The position numbers and the translations under genes were made by a program. Positions 59,549-64,000 of a DNA stretch of 64,000 nt are shown one piece after another. The stretch comes from Takifugu bimaculatus (taxonomy: Eukaryota; Chordata; Actinopteri; Tetraodontiformes; Tetraodontidae): contig CP034976.1 in NCBI GenBank assembly GCA_004026145.2, positions 4,902,296 through 4,966,295 on the forward strand, read 5' to 3'. Every line of letters begins with the position of its first letter. Position 1 is the first letter of the stretch. A model generated the notes under the pieces. The model saw nothing but the letters and a program-made list of their open reading frames with translations, was not told the DNA's origin and ran no database searches.

Positions 59549-62500
59549 ATGTTGATGTGTTCCTGTGAAAAGGTGGATTTTAACCTCACATCTCCCACCA
59601 TCGCCCGGCTTGTTTTCGAGGCCGAGCAAGATAACAGAAACGGGGGGAACTCGTCCAATGGGAGGTAGGTGCCCCATCTTTGGTCAAGTTTTGTGATCTT
59701 GTCACCCAGCTCACGTCTGCTATATGATGGCGATACGCGTGATTTATCCGCAAATGTACCTAGAAGCCAACTTAAGTACGCTTCGTCCATGTTTTTGTTA
59801 AATAAGGTCTTCCTTAAGGTGCTTCCTAAACTGGAGTTTCTACTTGATGTGTTAAAAGTGGCCCATTTGCGGATCACAGATAAAGTTTTTCTCTTTTCTC
59901 CAAAACGTTTCGAAAGGTCAAACCAATGTAGGGCGTATGGGGACAAGAGTCTTTGCCAATATTGTTCTTGTTCAAACCGATTTCGGCACAAAAATGTCAA
60001 TGGTGCTTACACCTTTAGGGAGCCGAGTAGTTGTGATCAATGTCTTAAACATATTCTTTTAACAAGCGGTACGATATTGCTCTACATAAGGGTAATACTT
60101 TTCTTTTTTCTTGAAAAGGCAAAGCAATAAGATGGATTTTCAATGAATGAACTTTACATTCAAACTCTACATTCAGATATGGCCATAGCCTTGTCAGTAC
60201 TGTTGGCATCAGACAGGATTTCCATTTGGTTAAAATGTTCCTTTTATTATTTGTGACTACAAAGTCAGAGAAATGGCCACATTTCAAAAAGTAAATGTGA
60301 TTTTATTTTGGTGGGGGTTTTTTTGGGGGGGGGGTTCTTTTTGTATCTTCCAATATAACTGTCAACCAGCTTGTGTGCCTGGCATGTTTACATCGTTACA
60401 GAATTTGAACACATTAGAAAGGTATTTTGTTGTAACATTTGTATTGTTACTCAAAATCTAAAAGGAGCCCCAAAATTAATGAAACATGGGTTTGGTAGAG
60501 GATTTATTTGTTGCGCCAATGCTCCATGGTTTAAAGTGTTGGAAAGCCTGATTTTACCCTTTTTTCAAGTGGTTCTACATTAGTAAGGAGCAATAATTTG
60601 TGGGATGAGCAGCAAAGCTGAGTATGTGCCCATGAAATATTCACCAAATCTCCTCTGTCAGAACGAAACGGCTAATCCTAGTGTTGCTGTGTACCCCAGG
60701 TACGGCACCTGTAACCCCCCCCCCCTTCCCCCATTCCCCCCTCTGAATCGGCTCGGGCAGGACTCTTTGTGACTGAATGACCAACACAACCACTTTAGCT
60801 TACTTGGGATGAATGCTTGATGTCATCCTACAACAGTGGCTAGCCTGGTGGTGTTTGTTCCCAATTTAGCCATTCAAACAAGAGTCAATGACAGAGTGAG
60901 CTATTTAGCATTTTTTCATGGTTGCTACCCACAAATGATATTCCTGCCAAATGTGGCCCCACAAAGGAGTAAAATGGAGAAGTAAAATGTGTCTTGATGC
61001 TGTCAACGGGGCGCAGCTATATTTTTGTTCAATTATTTAAAGCTATCTTAAAATAAATTAACTGTAAACTGCAAATATTGTCAGTGAATAATAATCACTG
61101 TTAGAGCATATTCTCATGGCCACAGAGCTAAGTCTGTAGTCATAATTTTAGATTTTCAGTGATTTGTTCTTAATAAAAAGTAAATAAAACGTTTTAACAA
61201 TGACTAGTAGGAAGAAATTTGAATGCAAAGTTTCTGCTCTTTTCTTATTCCACAGGCAGCTACTTTCAGACACAGATATGTCCTTGTCTGAGGCATCATT
61301 CATTGTAAAGACGACCCTCATAATACAAGTGATCTCATCAAACCTGCCACTACCAGCAGAATGGAACTATGCTGAAGAAAAACGTGTGAAAGAACAGTGT
61401 CAGAAGTTTAGAGAAGAAATCCTGAAAATCGATAGGACTTTTTTTTTTTTTTACGGAGAGCTGGAAAATGATTGCACGAGGAACATGAATCCCTCTAACT
61501 TTATGACTCACTCATGATTTTAAATTGTAAAGGAACACCCACACCACTGTAACTTTTAGGAGAAATTCCTTTAATCAACAAGACAATCAAATCTTACAAG
61601 AATTCTAAATTCTGAAAGAGTCACTGTCTTCAAAGACAAAGACACTGTCTTCAAAGACTGTCTTCAAAGAAGCAACTCGCTCTTATCGTGCTCTGTAATT
61701 CACTATTTAAACCCTGGAAAGGTGAAATTGTGGCTATGTTCACTCCTGTGGAAGGACCTGGTATTACTCCTGCTCAGCCTATCTGTGTGCCAACACTGAC
61801 TTTCTTACCACCATCCTCAGAGACAGAGTCCTGGTCCGGCTCGTCGAGCCCCAAACTGTCCCGTTCCATCCACCGTAGCAGGAGCCGGACCAAAAAACAA
61901 AATGAGAAAGAGCAGGGCTACCCTCCTCCGCAACAATGGGTTAAAAAGGCACAAATTGTAATGGGGGCATCGAGCCCTTTGCTCTCCCAGTCCATGGCCT
62001 GTGACATGGAGGGTCAAGAGCAAGGTCAGGACAGCTTTTCACAGGACCTGCTCCTGCCACCCTCTCACTCCTGGTCCCGTAGTCCTTCACCTCGCAGAGG
62101 GTCCCGTTGGTCCCTCAGGAGCCTGCTCAGCAGAGATTCTGACTGGGAGAGCTGCAGGTTAGTGAGCTGGGTTAATTCCCACGTTAAAAATGTAGTTCAT
62201 TATATCGTTTGGTGAGCACATCCTAATAAAGTGCTTTTTAACATTTAATTTCATCATGACCAATATTATTTCACTCAACTGAATTAATTAAAGACCTTTC
62301 ACACTGTTTACACCTTATCATTACACATATTTTGTAAAATGATCTCAAATAATCTTTTTTTGCCACATTAATATAACTTGGCAATACTAATGCGGCCTAT
62401 GTAATTGTCAACAGTGAACAACATAAGACCTTTCTGGCCACAAATTAAGAGACAGACCTCCTTGATTCATGATATTACCCCCATTTATCACTCCTCTGAA

Positions 62501-63332
62501 GCATGACATCACCTCCAGCCAATTGAGGAGTGCACTTAGTCTGATGATGTGATGTGAGTCCAATCAGGACATTCTGAGCTTCACTGCAGTGGGGACAAGA
62601 GGGTGTGATTCTGCCTTTACTACATAACTATTGTATCCCTGTGGTCTTTGATAATTTACCCTAATAATCTCAAATATTTTGAACTTTTTATGTAAATTTG
62701 GCATTTTACAGTGTTATGTCAGTGATGAACTGCTCTCGGGCATAGTTTAAATCCGGTTTTTTCTCTTTATTCTTCCGTCTGTCTCTGTAAAAGGTACTTT
62801 TGTTTAGTAAGTCTGTTCAGTGAAAGACCACAAAGTTTATTTACCCCAAAATGTCATATTTCATACAATAAGCACTGTATTTGTATTTTTTTTAAAAATG
62901 TTTCACTCATTTATTAACTGATATTTATTTTTGTTGCTTGAGAAAAAAGTTGCTTAAAGGATTCCAGGCACTCATTTTACAGTATGGTTTTTGTGTGTAA
63001 TAAGATAAGATAAAATTTTATTGATCCCACATTGGGGAAATTCACATGTTACAGACGTAGCCAGTGGTGTATAACACTAAAAGAAAAACTATTATGTTAT
63101 GTACATTATGTACATTATATACAGTCATATACATATGTTGATTAATGAAACGTGTTGCCCATTTAATTCAGTTTTTGAGTATCTTGGAGGGAATAATGTC
63201 TTGTCAAAGGCTACTATTTTCTACCATTGCAGAACCAATGGTAGGAGATTAATGACACATGAATATTACAGTTGTTTTGGTGTCAAATGCCATTTTTCTT
63301 GACTCTTTCTCAGGTTTCATCTCAGGCCATGA
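59549..63332 (+). CDS. Unrecognised gene with Ser/Arg-rich segment (provisional model)
   Basis: Candidate exons on the plus strand are as follows. 59549-59664 begins MLMCSCEKVDFNLTSPTIAR and ends at donor GGGAG/GTAGGT. 61256 to about 61440-61516 (acceptor TTATTCCACAG) joins in phase and reads SDTDMSLSEASFIVK, LPLPAEWNYAEEKRV. 61722-62157 reads TPVEGPGITPAQPICVPTLT, then a Ser/Arg-rich run with SRSPSPRRGSRWSLRSLLSR, and ends at donor CTGCAG/GTTAGT. 63314-63332 joins in phase and ends RFHLRP, stop. The 3' end of exon 2 is unresolved: it runs into a T tract with no donor and then a stop, so an isoform, an indel or a wrong border is possible. I do not recognise the family. An RS-like, intrinsically disordered nuclear or cell-cycle protein would fit, but that is speculation. 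Confidence 0.42.
59670..61240. other. Putative intron 1 of the 59.5-kb gene
   Basis: No exon accepted. A plus-strand open frame of 153 codons and its 169-codon antisense counterpart lack family resemblance or splice support. A G-run lies near 60,330 and a C-run near 60,715. Confidence 0.4.
62220..63300. other. Putative last intron, with a fish repeat
   Basis: AT-rich. Positions 63,003-63,060 carry AAGATAAGATAAAATTTTATTGATCCC...GGGGAAATTCACATG, the reverse of a tail common to fish LINE/SINE copies (compare 39,150-39,180). No exon is supported. Confidence 0.5.
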
Positions 63333-63857
63333 AACACAAATACACACGAGCAATTGGTGAACCTCAGGAAAGCAGATTACAGCAAGTGAAAGAGAATAGT
63401 GAAGAAATGGGTCTAGCTCAGCCCAGACTGGATTATGATGTTGGTTTAATCCAGAGGGATGGGCAGAGATTGTAGGATAAGCTCTGGGCGATGGTCAATT
63501 GGATGCACTGCAGGCAGCAATGCTCATATAATACATTACAACTCTTGCATTTTAGGTAAACCTGATACTGTAAAACGATCAATCATTTTATTCTACACGT
63601 TCACATTGCTTGTTTCAAGATGTGATTTTCTAAATGGGTTCCCAGTCCACCCAATAAGAACGTATTGGTACTTTTGGCACATGGCATTTGACATATAGGA
63701 CAACAGTTTAAATTATAGACAACATCGTATCCGCCTGTCATCGAAACATTTGGTTTGAGGCTGGTTTTAATAATGTCTGGTTCAAGACACCGAGTTGTAA
63801 CCAATGTCAGTGTCACCCGACTGTAAAAAGGAAAAGGCCCTGGCTGTGGTTCCGCCT

Positions 63858-63908
63858 CCCCCCCCCCCCCCCCCCCCGTCACCACCCCCACCCCCACCCC
63901 CACCCCCA
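63858..63908. repeat. Poly-C and (CCCCCA)n tract
   Basis: A C-run of about 18 followed by CACC and five CCCCCA-like units. On the opposite strand this is G-rich and could form a quadruplex. Confidence 0.9.
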
Positions 63909-64000
63909 CTTCTGCTTGCAAAGGGGATTACGGATAAACACTCTAGGCCGTGACCGAGTCCTGCTAGCGGGATATGCTGCGCTGCAGCGGTCCGTCCGCT

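Noticed and set aside
59491..60000. 169-codon minus-strand open frame
   Set aside because: It overlaps a better-supported plus-strand exon (59549-59664) with a good donor, and resembles no known protein.
59669..60130. 153-codon plus-strand open frame
   Set aside because: Lies directly after the donor at 59664, in the putative intron; no recognisable domain.

Overview
The window looks like a teleost fish chromosome segment. The genes are widely spaced, have many introns with canonical GT/AG borders, and share the low-complexity landscape of fish DNA: long (CA)n, (GATA)n, (TA)n and pentameric pyrimidine arrays, degraded fish-type LINEs, pogo/Tigger-type DNA elements and short dispersed repeats ending in an AATAAA-rich tail. 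There is no sign of operons, bacterial promoters, CRISPR arrays or RNA genes. Most exon borders below were placed by hand from splice sites plus codon-phase continuity; exceptions are stated.

Layout, left to right. (1) About 1-3.7 kb, minus strand: the 3' part of a CD22/Siglec-like immunoglobulin receptor with an ITIM tail, open at the left edge; its last large intron carries two pogo-superfamily elements. (2) 6.95-16.1 kb, minus: mag, myelin-associated glycoprotein (Siglec-4), five Ig domains; one intron holds a 2.6-kb antisense LINE. (3) 16.2-29.5 kb: gene-poor, with relics of three LINE families, large microsatellites and a long inverted repeat. (4) 29.5-36.55 kb, minus: a complete lsr (angulin-1), 10 coding exons. 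(5) 36.6-42.2 kb: repeats only. (6) 42.2-46.06 kb, plus: an unassigned Ser/Thr-kinase-like gene whose tail carries twelve in-register 7-residue S/L-P repeats. (7) 49.7-51.75 kb, plus: dnajc28. (8) 52.03-52.46 kb, minus: a kcne1-like potassium-channel beta subunit. (9) 53.7-56.8 kb, minus: scn1b, a sodium-channel beta subunit. (10) 59.5-63.3 kb, plus: an unrecognised gene with a Ser/Arg-rich segment.

The genes do not form one pathway. Several are membrane proteins of excitable or barrier tissue: MAG at the axon-myelin contact, SCN1B and KCNE as accessory subunits of voltage-gated channels, LSR at tricellular junctions. The gene set mixes two human neighbourhoods: CD22-MAG-LSR-SCN1B lie together on 19q13, while DNAJC28 and KCNE1/KCNE2 lie on 21q22. 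The best candidate for something undescribed is the kinase-like gene at 43.5-46.1 kb. It has an HQD instead of HRD catalytic loop, a DLG instead of DFG motif, a GC-AG intron, and a perfect 12 x 21-nt repeat array encoding potential proline-directed phosphosites.
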